Positions 12,290 through 23,780 of a DNA stretch of 64,000 nucleotides are shown one piece after another. The notes below the pieces were generated by a model. It did no database searches. It saw only the letters and a list, made by a program, of their open reading frames with translations, and had not been told where the DNA came from. The translations under genes and the position numbers were made by a program. The first letter of the stretch is position 1. Each line of letters begins with the position of its first letter. Location: positions 1 to 64,000 of the forward strand of contig BGZK01001402.1 in the NCBI GenBank assembly GCA_005406025.1. Reading direction: 5' to 3'. This DNA is from Eumeta japonica (lineage: Eukaryota > Arthropoda > Insecta > Lepidoptera > Psychidae).

Positions 12290-12840
12290 TACGTTATGAA
12301 GTACGAATTTTTTTTTCTATTTTTGGAATCAAACCTTTTCATCATGATGACAAGCTTGTTTTCAAGCCTGGTCTTTCAGTCGACGAACCTCTTATTCATA
12401 TCGGCGGATCTGTTCTTTAGCCTGTTCCTTCAGTCTGCAAGTCTGTTACTTAATATTCATCAATAAGATGTTTAAAACAAGAACCGGGTCTACAAAGACC
12501 GTCTGCGAAACAGCAGCCCCTGCTACCTCCTCATTCTCCATCTGCCGAACCGCAATCTGACTGCGTCATCCTTCTTTCTTGTTCACCTTTCCGCATCTCA
12601 GTACCACTTCTGACACCAAATAATACATAATGACCTTATCGTGAGTTTAAAGATCGAGAGTAGACGAAAGGGAAACTTGTGGAAAAGTAGAGGGTGTATA
12701 ATTAAAAACAAAGATTTACAATAAATCGCCACACAACGTCTTGACGCTTGCTGTTGATCGCACTTGACTTGATCAGTGCATTCGATCGTAGAAATAAAAC
12801 TCACGCCTTAGTGTCCAGAACTTTGATAATTGTCTAAAAT
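12290..12840 (-). mobile_element. LTR retrotransposon remnant: one LTR, primer-binding site and gag-like start
   Basis: On the - strand, TGGTGTCAGAAGTGG (12618-12604) looks like a tRNA primer-binding site of gypsy-type elements. It is preceded by a putative LTR (about 12840-12619). It is followed by a region whose broken frame reads LKEQAKEQIRRYE and EVRRLKDQA near 12440-12370, a coiled-coil pattern as in gag. No polymerase region or second LTR is present, and stops interrupt the frame. The LTR's outer end is not defined. Confidence 0.42.
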
Positions 12841-14927
12841 ATTCTTCGAGTATAAATAAATCAATAAATTATCAAAATCAAATAAATTATTAACAATTTA
12901 CGTCTTATGTAAATAAATAAAAGTTATTACACTCTCGAAAATTTCGCCCCAAAAATAAATGCATTTAACATAAACATGAATAGGAAATGCATCGGAACAG
13001 TCGGGGGCGCGGGGGGCGCGGGGATTGTTTACGATTTTAAATACTTTTTGGTACTTTAAATTATTTTTTGCATGCAACCCAAGTTTGCAACAATAATTTA
13101 TAATTATTCACCCACAATCTGATGACAGTACAAATTGTGAGCCACTATCTGGCGGGTCTCGCTTGAGCTATAAAATAGTTAATAGCTACTAGGCACTAGC
13201 GCTTGGCTTAATAGAAAGGGAATATATACCCACCGGTCTGTGTACCTAGAGTTATTTTAGTACGCGAAATGTCGATAAAAATATTTATTGGATAATTTTG
13301 AAATAACAAAGGGTTTGTTTATTTGTTAATTGTTTCGTTTTGTTATACGGAGTAACCTTTGAAAGTCACTTTGGTTCACAAAATACTTTTATAAAAACCC
13401 TCTTTAATTAAAGTTAACAAGGTATTTTTATGTTCTAATCTGGACATATAACAAAATTGTAAACCAGCCGTGTCTATATATTAAACATTTCTTTTAAAAA
13501 TACAATTCATATTCGTTGTACTTATATTACCGAGATTAAAAAAATAGTTTTTGGAATTTTTGTCTGTTTGTTTCTTTGTTGCTTTGTCTGTTTGTTTATG
13601 CGTTTGTGTACGTTGATTTCCAAAAAAATATTAACTGATTTGAATGGGATATTTACTGATGTGTTGTAGCAAGCATCCCTTAACATTTAATTTTTATTTT
13701 ATTCCAATCAGTTCACAAATTAAAACGTTGTTTTTATCTCTATATAATTACATACAGTACTTAGTGGTTTGATTGAAAATAATTAGATAAAATAATTTTT
13801 GAAGACTGTCCTGTACGTATACCTGTAAATATATTTATTTATCAACTTAGGTAATTAAAGATAGGAGAAAACTTTACATATATAATAAATTTCGTCGTTT
13901 TTGTTGTGTTTGAGTAAAACCATTTGTTAATAGTGAGTAAAATCATTTGTTTATAGTAGTTAGTTTATTTTAACATAGAGTGGCTACAATACTTTGAGAG
14001 CTATTAAGTTAGTAGGAGTTTTTATTTTATTAGATTAGATAAAAACAAAAAATCATTTGTATTAATATGTTTGATTTTAATCTTGTGTTCCAAATAATAA
14101 ACTTCAGTCTTACTTATGTGTAGTTATAGAATAGTCTTAATTTTATTTTAGGATAATAATATTTCTATAAAGTTGAAAGATAAGTAGTATCACAAAATTT
14201 GAATAAAATACATTTGTGCATGCCTTCTTTTTTTTCTCCCTATTTCACAAACACTTCAAGCTTACTGATCAACTCCAAGGCGGTGTATGCACATTGACTA
14301 ACTCTAATGCCACGTACAGACTCGGTTTCACTATAATCCTGCATGCATACTGCTTAACTTATACATAGTATTTAATATACCGATTTTTTTAAGAAACTAC
14401 GTATATAATGACGTTATTTTTTTTTTCTAGTGAAACCTAACATAGATCGCTCAAATTGTAGGCTATATGTTATAGCTTTCAGATATCACGTTATCCAATA
14501 TACTGTATACAATACTGATCAACGTTTATTTAAATGATATAAATAAGTTTAAAATTAATATTCATTATTTTAAAAATATACAAATATGTAAGAAGTTTCT
14601 GTAAACCAGTGTATTTGTTATTTTTACTAAATTTTAGACAGTGGTGTTTGCAACATCTTTCTAGATCATTGTACTTAGCTAGGAATTAAAACACAGGTTG
14701 GACAATTTTACAATTTTCTATGAAATTAATGTAAAATTTCTTAACATCACATAAGATGGAAACATCTTCAGTCAACAGATTTATAATCAAAGTTGCAAAA
14801 TTTAATTTTAATACTTGATATCAAGTCCGTATATTTAAATCGCATAAAATGCGAGTTTAAAGCGCGGCCGGCCGGCGGCTCTCGGCGAGTGATGTAACGG
14901 TGCGGCAATGAACATACACGATACGCT

Positions 14928-14936
14928 ATATAAAAT
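14928..14936 (+). promoter_or_regulatory. TATA-like box inside intron 2, upstream of exon 3
   Basis: TATATAAAA lies just downstream of a GC-rich patch (GCGCGGCCGGCCGGCGG, about 14861-14877). A TTCATTC start-like motif follows about 20 bases downstream. This would be a plausible core promoter, but in AT-rich DNA such matches are common by chance. Confidence 0.15.
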
Positions 14937-15037
14937 CCTCTCAGACTTTGTTCATTCACCTTTATTCATCGGCTGCTGACACCCATTTTTTAACTTTTCT
15001 CTTGTATAAAATAAATTCAATAAATTTGTTTTCACAG

Positions 15038-15273
15038 CATTGGTACGTCGCCATACAAAAAATATTGTGAGAATCTGTCAGATACGACTGGAGAAACCGA
15101 TTATCTGCGGGGTGTTCAGGGCGGACGCCCGCCTGCCGCTCCGCCTGCTGGCGCTCACCACCACCTACACCGTGGTCCTCCTGCAGTTCGCGTACAGCCA
15201 GGACAACGGCGGCGCCGCGACGCCGACTGTCGCAATGATATACAACGAAACTATTGCCATGTCTTACAAATAA
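15038..15273 (+). CDS. Gustatory receptor, exon 3 of 3 with the TYhhhhhQF signature and stop
   Basis: The acceptor TTGTTTTCACAG is followed by CA, which completes the split Pro codon left by exon 2. The exon encodes residues 308-385. It carries the intracellular loop (RRHTKNIVRICQIR), the conserved ADARLPLRLLALT turn, and the terminal membrane segment with TYTVVLLQF at residues 350-358. That motif is the hallmark of insect gustatory receptors. A hydrophilic tail of about 27 residues follows. Codons from about 15115 to 15230 are strongly GC-ending, unlike the AT-rich flanks, as expected of a constrained lepidopteran exon. The stop TAA (15271-15273) overlaps a possible poly(A) signal AATAAA at 15269-15274. 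Confidence 0.93.
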
Positions 15274-15274
15274 A
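15269..15274 (+). promoter_or_regulatory. Possible poly(A) signal overlapping the Gr stop codon
   Basis: AATAAA is formed by the last Lys codon and the TAA stop. If it is used, the 3' UTR is only about 10-30 bases. Other AT-rich sites downstream could be used instead. Confidence 0.3.
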
Positions 15275-15960
15275 ATGTTTTAAGTATGTGACAAAATGTT
15301 AAAGATCAAAATCAACAGGTGTATAGGTGTTTGTTAACTCAATTTATGGGAACAATAATCAGTAAAAATACTATTTCGATAACGCACATACAGAAAAGTT
15401 GTGCTTAGGATACATCTTAATCTCCGTCAAAAGCACAAATATTAATATTATCATTGATGCTCAAATAATTTAGGCTTATTAAGAAATTTATTAAAAATAT
15501 TTTTTTATAAATATCTTGTCAAAAATATCTTTCATACAAAGTCATCAATTTGAAAAGAGCTTTTGATATTCGATGCGGTCTTTTTGTTGTTTGAAATATC
15601 ATTTGTAAACAAAACTATCTCATGCATTGTGTCTAACAAGACCAGCTAATTTCACTATTTATTATAAAGTAAAAACAGATACCGCTAAAGAACTGGTCTT
15701 TGTCATATCATTCCTCCCCGTCAGGCGGGGAGGAATGAGAAATCACCGTGCGCACCATCAATCCAGACAAACATGATGATAATTTTTGGGGGGACATTGT
15801 CCATAATTTCGCTTTAAGGTAGTTAACGCTTAGGATTTTGTTTTGGAGATTCACATGCATTTTTTTTTGGAAATAATTCATATATATGTATTTATAAAGA
15901 AAAGAAGCTGTGTCAAGGTCGACCGTATTTTTGTAAATCCTCCCTGGGTCCGGTTCGCGT
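15274..15960. other. Gr 3' flank; no gene seen
   Basis: AT-rich sequence. It contains a perfect 13-bp-arm hairpin at 15708-15738 (TCATTCCTCCCCG, 5-base loop, CGGGGAGGAATGA). Confidence 0.5.
15708..15738. repeat. GC-rich hairpin with perfect 13-bp arms
   Basis: The arms TCATTCCTCCCCG and CGGGGAGGAATGA are separated by TCAGG. It lies 435 bp after the Gr stop, outside any recognised element. Confidence 0.7.
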
Positions 15961-16009
15961 TACTACTGAACAGGTACAAAACAACTATTCATAATTTTAT
16001 AACAAAAGT

Positions 16010-16475
16010 CTATAGTTTTGACGTGACAACGTCTTAAATTAGGTTGCGGCTGGGAGTCACTTATGAAAAGGTGTAACGCTCGGTAACGTAACGATGAGTC
16101 ACCGAACGAGAGAGGCCCGCCGAATGCCTGCGTCTCTCCCCTCAACTATGATCGGTCTGCCGCGCGCAGCAATTAGTGCATAGCTTGCAAATGTATTGCA
16201 AGTTATTGTATGTATATTTGTATATAAATACGTATGTATGTGTAAAGGTAAAAATAAAATTTTGTTAATATGAAATTCAGTGCGAGATTCTTTGTATAAA
16301 TTAATGTTTTAAATATAATTCTTTGTATAAATAAATGTTTTAAATTGTTACTATTATTTCATCCTTCTTCCTACTATACGAATGAATATTCACATTAAAA
16401 TGATTTTACCATTCAAAGTCGTTGTCACGTAAAACTTTCGCCCGTATACCGACTTTACAGGCAACCAAATTTTAA
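16010..16475 (+). mobile_element. Unclassified transposable element, + copy
   Basis: From 16184 to about 16475 the sequence is the reverse complement of 63715-64000. It is almost identical: one 2-base difference (GTATGTATGTGTAAAGG against GTATGTATGTAAAGG) in about 286 bases. Identity stops after GGCAACCAAATTTT, which fixes the 3' edge. Near the left, AGTTTTGACGTGACAACG (about 16014-16031) is inverted as CGTTGTCACGTAAAACT (16419-16435), which could be a subterminal inverted repeat. No coding capacity, so non-autonomous. A GC-rich internal part lies at 16036-16175. Confidence 0.65.
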
Positions 16476-16479
16476 TTAA

Positions 16480-18840
16480 AATATCCCTCACTCATAAGGC
16501 ATATAGTTTTTACTTAGAGTACACTTTACGCACAAAGCTATAGTTTTTATTTGAAATTCGTTTCACTCATCCATTTTACAATTTTTTACTTAGAAAATAC
16601 ATTTTACTTATATAGTTACTTAGTTTTTACCTACAAATAAACAAAAATATTTGTATTTTATATAATTGTGTGTTAATAATACCCTCAATGAAGATTTGCG
16701 TCTAATTAAGGCTTTTCATTGCAATAATCACATTATCTGGTATCTTGGTAATTTTTAAGTAAACAATTTTAGATTTTTAAGCGTCGCGTACGTCGTCGTG
16801 CATTTGAACAAAGTTTAATCTATTGAAAACAGAGATAAAAAACTTATTGTTTTCTATCATGTTTTTATTAGCTCGCTTTCTTATCTGTCTCTTTGTTTGT
16901 TTGTCTCTTAGGATGGCATTACATAATCCATTTTAAACTAATTTTCCCATGAACTAAAAACTTGAAACATTAAACATAGATCAGAATTGTATGACAATGC
17001 AATACAGAATACTCGTAGGTAGGTAGTTTTCTTAACGTCTAATTTTGTGATTATTTGTTCGTTTTTTCGTAAATGTATTGAATATAGTTTTCTGTTATTT
17101 ATTAGTGTACACCTCACGAACAGTATGCGTCATATCTCAAATTAGATAGGCGTTTTTGGAATAACTGTCATTTACATTTTAAAAATTAACAGAGCTACTT
17201 TTACGTGTACATAAGATCCAACCCCAGAAAAGCATAACTCTTGTCTGTGAATTATTTATTCATGCATAATACGGAAGATATTATTTTTATCACTCCATAT
17301 GTCTGTTTGTACGTTTGTATGCTTTTAGTTAGGAATTCACGGATATCATTTATACAGTTTTTTCATTAACACGGAAATACTTTATCTGGCTATGGCGGAA
17401 AAAGTCTTTTTACCTAAACCCCTTCTTTATAGCAAAAATTGTTGTTAAATATTTAGGAGCATAATGAACACTAATGAGTTTTTCCTTGGCATTTTATTAG
17501 TATAATGCTTGAGTCAAACGGCAATAATAGACTTTAATTTCAAGAATACATTTTAATAATTTTCCGTAAAGTAAGGTGTAAGCCTTTACTTAATAGCTTC
17601 AATTTTGATTTGATTCTATCATTTAATTCACTTGTTAATCTATTCTTGAATAGAATACAAAAAAGTTTAAGAATGGTGAAAAAAATCATCATTCTAAAAG
17701 TGCTTACTAAATAACCTACCATGGTTTCCGAAGAAATAAGAAAATCATAGCAATAACCGCCGATAGCAAGTTAGTGAATGATTTATACGACAGTATGATT
17801 ATAAATTATAGGCTTTTTTATTTAGTTCGTATAAGATACACACGGAACCCTAAAAATTGTGATCGCACGAATGCTCTGAAAGCGAACTGCGGTCAGCAAA
17901 CACGCAACGTTTGCGGAGTCGCGCGTGTGAGAACATCTCGCAGGAGTACGACTGTCGGCGCTGGAGGCGCCCGGCAGTTCTTTTGTTAGCGATTGAGTTT
18001 AGGCACACGCAGTTAGCATTAAACTGATATGAGACTGATATAAATATGTGTACAGGTATTGCATATATAATAATATCAAAAAGGACAATGGAGTTTACTC
18101 TTAAAATATTGTGTTATATGCTAACAACAGTAGAGTTAACCGCATTTTGGCGCCAACATCAATTGCTTGTTTAAAAACGTGCTTACGGAATTGCAGGTAA
18201 GTGTTATAAAAACATAGAATAAGTAAAAAAAATATATGACATTTTTTTTTGCGCAAACTGAAAAATGCTAAGAAATTAAATAAAACCTTTAGTATTCATC
18301 CATGGAATTCAAGTTTATGGACCACTCTGGTACATTTCTCGAGAAACACGAATAAACTACAAATGGAATTTTTTCTCTTTCGTGTACTAACTAACGGTGA
18401 ACAAGATAATAATATTTAAACACTGTCACTCGACTCGCAGCAAGTCTCAACATGTGGCTTTAGAATTAGAAAACATTAAAAAAGCATGTACGCAATTTAA
18501 TCAGACTGTATTGTACGAGAAAATAAGTATTCAATTGTGATTCTATGAGCAAGTGCAGTTTTTTAATTTATTCGTGGATGATTTTAAACAAATAAATAAC
18601 TTGAATCTGTAGACAAAAACAACCAGATCAAAACAAACCTGTATTATACAAGTTTCTTAAAATTTAATTTCTTATTTCATCGTTTAATTTTTTAATTTAC
18701 CGTAGAGAGAAATTCAAAAGTTGTAAGCGGTCTTTAAAATGTAGTCAGCAGATTATTAACTTCAAAAATACATACCAACTCAATTTCTATCATGTTATTA
18801 AATTAAGATATTTTTTTAATCAATTATAAGGCTCAATCAT
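16480..18840. other. No gene recognised
   Basis: AT-rich with simple T-rich tracts. A short GC-rich patch lies at 17865-17985. A TACACACGGAACCCTAAAAA stretch near 17836-17855 looks like the edge of a common lepidopteran dispersed repeat. No splice-supported frame. Confidence 0.4.
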
Positions 18841-18849
18841 AACGCGGTC

Positions 18850-19075
18850 GCCCTTATGTGCCTTGTCCATAATACTTGCCTTCGGCACTCGGTGTGACAC
18901 AAAATTAGCTAGGTGCCTCTCAGTATGCGGCTTACAATGTGTTGGCTTTTTCGCTTCCATGCCATCGGCTCTATCTGCTCGTGCGTACCTCTACGGAACT
19001 GCTATTCTTGCAGTTAGAAAAACCGGAAAAGTGCGTGTCACAAAATGGCATAGTGTTCCGTAGTGGTAGCTCGAA
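18850..19075 (-). repeat. Dispersed repeat with family C tail, - orientation
   Basis: AAAAACCGGAAAAGTGCGTGTC followed by GTGTTCCGTAG (19018-19061) is a decayed reverse complement of the tail at 61945-61995 (GGAACCCTCGGTGCGCGAG...CACTTGGCCGGTTTTT). The GC-richer sequence just before it (18850-19010) is probably another retroelement scrap. Confidence 0.45.
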
Positions 19076-21200
19076 TCAAAACAACTGTTTAAGGAACCTA
19101 TTCTGAAACTCTATTATATGCATGTCTAGGACTTCACGCGGAAAATAATTTTGTTATCAGATGTCTAGTTGGATTTTCAAGTTATATCTCTAAAATTTGG
19201 AATTGCGGAAGAACAAATTTACCTGATCATACCCGAACACACCTTGTTCAAATATTCTAAAATATTTATATTTCTGGGTCATGATTTTGGTTCGTCAATC
19301 AATCCATTATAATACGATATATCACGGTAGGGCAGGCGTCTCCTCTGATGAAAGAATATGAAGCTATAATGTCTACAAATTAGGTTATAGAAGCATTATC
19401 AATAATTGGAGTTCAATTAAAAGAGGCAACAAGTTTTCAGTATTTTTCGACAGCATTAGTTGTGTTATATTTTGTTTTAGAGCGCCTACTAGTTTATCAC
19501 ACCCAGAAATCCCCTAATTAAACTTTCAGGACCACAGGTTCAACCCTGTTGGTATTATTTAGGATAATACAAACTTTATGCATCAATTTTTTTTACTAAA
19601 ACAAATCGAATAAAAGTTATTTCAATAAGTGTTAAAAACGACTATCGAAACTTTGGAAACATTGATAAGTACCATATAGAGCTTAATGGGCTTACAAAAT
19701 TATGAGGGTCATATGGAAAAGCCAGAATAGAAAGTCTTCACCTGAATATATGCATTAATATGTCGTGAGGACTAAAAAGCATGACTTTAAGAATGAGGAT
19801 GAAATGAGTTTAGGGAAAAGTGTTAATAAGAAATTAATTTCTATAACTTATGACCTTATAACCATACATATTATATTATAATCTCCACAATGATCTACCC
19901 TCAAGTGTACTGTTACAATAGTCCTAATTTTCAATTTTATTGCCATATATTTTAATTAGCTTTTTACTACGCACAATGGCACAGCAAAATCGTAATTTAA
20001 AAAGTTGAAACAGGCAGTGATATGATGGCACAAGGTCAGGGTTACAACAAAGAATACATCCTGCGTTTATGGTCTTCTGTGTCAATTGCTTATTTTTATG
20101 TCGTCAGCTGCGGGTAGTAGATGTGAACAAGTTCGTAGAGAAGGTTCAAACACACTAAGTTAAGCTTATTTTACAATAAAGTTCTTACATATTTTTCAAT
20201 TCTGTTGTTCACACAACTTCAACTTGCTTTGTGTTAAAATAAGTTTTGCTTCTGAAGCTAGTCCGGGTTTCAACCACAATTTTTTTTACACATTCTCGAT
20301 ATGTGATTCACTTTTCATCACTCGTAATTAATCTTTTCAAAAATGATGTGGAATTGCTTAGTTTTAAGAAAGAATTACACATGGAAACATGGTTGATAGT
20401 AATCGAAGAGCTGATGACGAATTCAGAGTGATAGTGATTGATTATGAAGATGATTCACTGTCTGGCAGGTCGTCTTCACTCTCTGACAAACCGACTTCGC
20501 TATCTGATAGATCGTTTTCAGAATCTTGCAGTGCTTCATTATCCCTGATATTTAGCAAATGTTAAAAATAATTTTAAAATAAATAATGAAATTAATAGAT
20601 ACATAAAAATGATATTCACTTGTATTTTATATTGTTTTTGATTTATGTCATTCCAACGCATTCAAAAGAGAAGGTGGTACACAATCTCCTTCAAATCAGT
20701 AAAATTCTGTTTTTTATTATCTTAAAGGTTCCATCCATTTCGTGATGATGATGGTACTAGCCAAACTAAATGGGCATTTCGCGAGATGCTGGTTATACAT
20801 TGAGTGCGTCAAAGTAGTTGATGTAATTCCACTTTAGGTGAGGGCAAATTAAAAGTGTCATAATTTTTTAAAACTTTTTAAATGGTTCAACAGTATTATT
20901 AACTTTATATGTAGAACTAAACTTCTGAAACCTTGCAGTATTCATATCAGAAATATTTTTAAATCCATATATTTTTCTAACAAATATTTTCAATATAAAA
21001 TGAGCTTCATGGCTTGAACCATGTTGAATGGTAATACTTAATATATATTGAACTACAATTTGACAGTTAAGTTATATAATGTAGGCTAGATTATTGCGGC
21101 TCGCAAGATATTACAGTCTTCATTCATGTGGTCATTCAGCGACCAATCACAGCCCGAAGATCAAGGGGCTTCAGCAGCTGGCGACAGGTATCAATAAACT
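19076..21200. other. No gene recognised apart from one tentative short exon
   Basis: AT-rich. The tentative exon at 20442-20544 is listed separately. Nothing else shows coding structure. Confidence 0.4.
20442..20544 (-). CDS. Tentative terminal exon encoding an acidic Ser/Asp/Glu-rich tail
   Basis: On the - strand, an acceptor-like TTTGCTAAATATCAG is followed by 34 codons and a TAA. The codons give DNEALQDSENDLSDSE, then VGLSESEDDLPDSESSS. The regular DSE/SESE pattern in a non-repetitive stretch is more protein-like than the flanks. No partner exon was found, so this could be a scrap of a transposase N-terminus, which is often acidic, or chance. Confidence 0.2.
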
Positions 21201-21214
21201 ATTATTAAAATGTT

Positions 21215-21284
21215 AATAATCTTAAAGATATTGGCATTTAGACATCAATTTAATGTCTCAAATACCAATATCTTTAGGATTACC
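21215..21284. repeat. Inverted repeat with arms of about 30 bp
   Basis: TAATCTTAAAGATATTGGC...AGACAT pairs with ATGTCTCAAATACCAATATC...AGGATTA around a 7-base centre, with three small differences. A MITE-like foldback with no coding. Confidence 0.65.
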
Positions 21285-21289
21285 TTTAG

Positions 21290-23030
21290 TTGACTGCCAA
21301 TCGTGACGTTAAAACAACGTATTTTGACATGTTTACCTTTAACAGTTAACAGTTAATTTTTTCAAGTAAGAGTTTTAAGCACAACGCTCTGTCTCTAGCA
21401 CTTATAGTAATGCATAATAAGTATTTTTGTCGCAAAATTTAAAATATTTATTCGTGTCAGGGAGTCAATAAAAACATTTCAATTCGTCTAACGATTGAAA
21501 AATATAATTAATATTAATTAAGGAACAAGCTGTAAAAATTTAAAATGCTTAAATATATTTTTAGACTAAGTTAATTAAATATTTTTTGGGGGTTCAGGTC
21601 ATATTTTAAAAAGCAAAAAATGTGGGATTTTTATTTCTGGATTCTATATATGTTAAAATTAAAAAAAAAATCAAGTTGCCAAGGAAGTATCTATTTGCTT
21701 TATTTATTTGAAAATATCGTAGTCTAGGCAGTAGCAAAATAACCGCAAAACCTTTATCCGACTCGCAATTCCTGATTCCCCCATTAACTAAATACAAATT
21801 TTTTTATCATGTCAACTTGCCTTAAATACTTACTCCAAATTCGCAATCAGCTCTTGGACGATGAGGTTTCTTTCATTAAGGTCTTGTGACATTTAAATGT
21901 CGAGTGTTCCCTACCCATATGAATAAAAACTGGCTGAAAGTATATTGCTAAAAAACGATTGGAACTCCCTAAAATCAATCAGCTCTATCTAAAATGTACG
22001 AACCACAAACATACATAATTACCTGTTTAAGTCCATTACCGACTGTCGATTCCCATAATGTTATAATTTTCGTCAATTTCACGTTGAAGTCGGTCAAATT
22101 TTTTCCGATTATTCCTTAATTATTCACTTACATAAAGCAATGATATACGTGCAAAATGTTTTTGCAAGACCGTCCTACTTTAATTCATACACATGTCTTC
22201 CGCCGCCATGTTATGCTACGTTCATTGCGTTGTGACGCTGCATTTTTTTTTTGCTTAGTAAATAAATACATAAATTCCTGCCCATTTGTAAGTCCAGGCG
22301 GATACTCAGACTTTGGCAAATGATACAACGCCGTTTCGTGATCGATGTGCAGTTTTTCGGCAATATAGCCATTACTATTGCCTTCTCTAATAATAAATAA
22401 TCTTGTTTTACATTTTCATCGCTGGCACTGATTTTATCAATAAGGAGGCGATTAGAGCAAGCTTTACCTTTTATATAGAAATCGACTCAGAACGTTTTGG
22501 ATCTATAAAGTACACATACATGTTTGCGCTTATGTAAAATTTTTGATATTTTTCGTTTTTTAACACTTCTTAAAACTAAAGAACTATGTAAAAAAGCCAA
22601 AAAAAAAATATCGAAAAATCCCCATTTATATTTATTGTGCTATCGATATAAAATTTTTGAGTGCGAGTAATTTAGATGAAAATACAGTAATTTTATACGA
22701 TCGGGATGACTTAATTATCTACCAGGGTAGTGCAGTACCTCATTGGGTAATAGTAATTAGTCATTTGATAGCCATGATGAGTGTATTACGTGTATACTTA
22801 GTAACGAAGCTGAGAGGTATGAAAAATAAAATTAAAGAAAAGAAAACCTTTTTTAAAAACAAGCTTTTATTATTTGTTCATAAAATGAACTACAAAGTTG
22901 AAAATAAATTAACTCTAATAAGAAATATAACACTTTATAAGTTCATTGTAACCTATAACGATAATAATTAAGCTTCTTCATCTACAACAAAATAATTCCA
23001 TATCGTACGTAATTATATATTTTTAACACT
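21290..23030. other. No recognised gene; one 104-codon open frame
   Basis: AT-rich. The open frame at 22657-22971 (+) is long for such composition but has no splice or family support. It is discussed as a finding. Confidence 0.35.
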
Positions 23031-23032
23031 AA

Positions 23033-23241
23033 AACTTTACACCTTAATTATTAAATCTTCCCGTTTTTATCACAGTCCCATTTTTATAAACATTTTTATA
23101 AAGCGTGTTACATTTTGATAGCAAGAGGAAAAAGAAGGTGCTAAATGTACTCAATTATACCATTAAAATGTAACACGCTTTTATTTATAAAGTTGGGACC
23201 GTGATAAAAACGGGAAGAATTAATAATTAAAGTATAAAGTT
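23033..23241. repeat. Foldback (MITE-like) element with arms of about 80 bp
   Basis: The left arm (from AACTTTACACC at 23033) and right arm (ending at AAAGTT, 23241) are reverse complements over about 80 bp. Blocks include ATCTTCCCGTTTTTATCAC against GTGATAAAAACGGGAAGAAT, and AAGCGTGTTACATTTTGAT against ATTAAAATGTAACACGCTT. The centre is about 50 bp without a frame. No identifiable TIR superfamily. Confidence 0.75.
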
Positions 23242-23429
23242 AAATGCGGATATTTTTTTTTTAGGTGTCTATGTATAGTAATGGATTTTAATATTTAACC
23301 AGTTGATAGGCTCGAACATTTTATGCCACTGTTATAATAATAAACATTGCACTTAAAATGTCCGTTTCTTGAAGTCAGGAAAAGAAAATACTCCCGTTTA
23401 CTCCAAGTAAAATGGAAAATAATACGAAC

Positions 23430-23780
23430 AGCAGTGCCGTAACGGCGTAACGGCCGAGGGTCTCTTACAAAAATTCCCCGTCGCCGGCGCCGCGGCGACA
23501 GCTTTGAACACGGTATTACCGATATTAGAATCGTGCAAATAAAATTAAGTCAACACGATCCCCCTGAAATTATTCATAGAAAGATCGCGAAGGTGCGGGC
23601 GTTAGGGCGTCATGAATTGGAAATGTAATTTGGACGCGGGCAATTGTTTCAGGGGGTCTTTCAGCAGTTCAGCGATCCCGGTGATAAACGATTATCCGCT
23701 CACTCCGCCCCCGTCCCGCGTGCGCGCGCGCCGCAGCGGCTCAGGAGCGGTGTCACTTCTATAAACGTTTATGATAGAGT
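23430..23780. promoter_or_regulatory. GC-rich island, candidate regulatory element
   Basis: Two GC-rich cores (23440-23510 and 23690-23750) are joined by low-repeat sequence including GGGCGTCATGAATTGG. The open frame 23644-23844 overlaps it but lacks splice sites and family resemblance. CpG and GC density contrast sharply with the flanks. Interpretation as a regulatory island is inference. Confidence 0.3.

Larger units (their letters stand above)
12109..15037 (+). other. Gr intron 2 (phase 1, 2.9 kb)
   Basis: The intron is bounded by gtaagt and TTTTCACAG. It contains a gypsy-like LTR and gag-like remnant (about 12290-12840, - strand) and a G-rich run at 13001-13025. A GC-rich patch (14868-14890) lies next to a TATATAAAA about 100 bases before exon 3. 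The rest is AT-rich with no coding signal. Confidence 0.8.
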
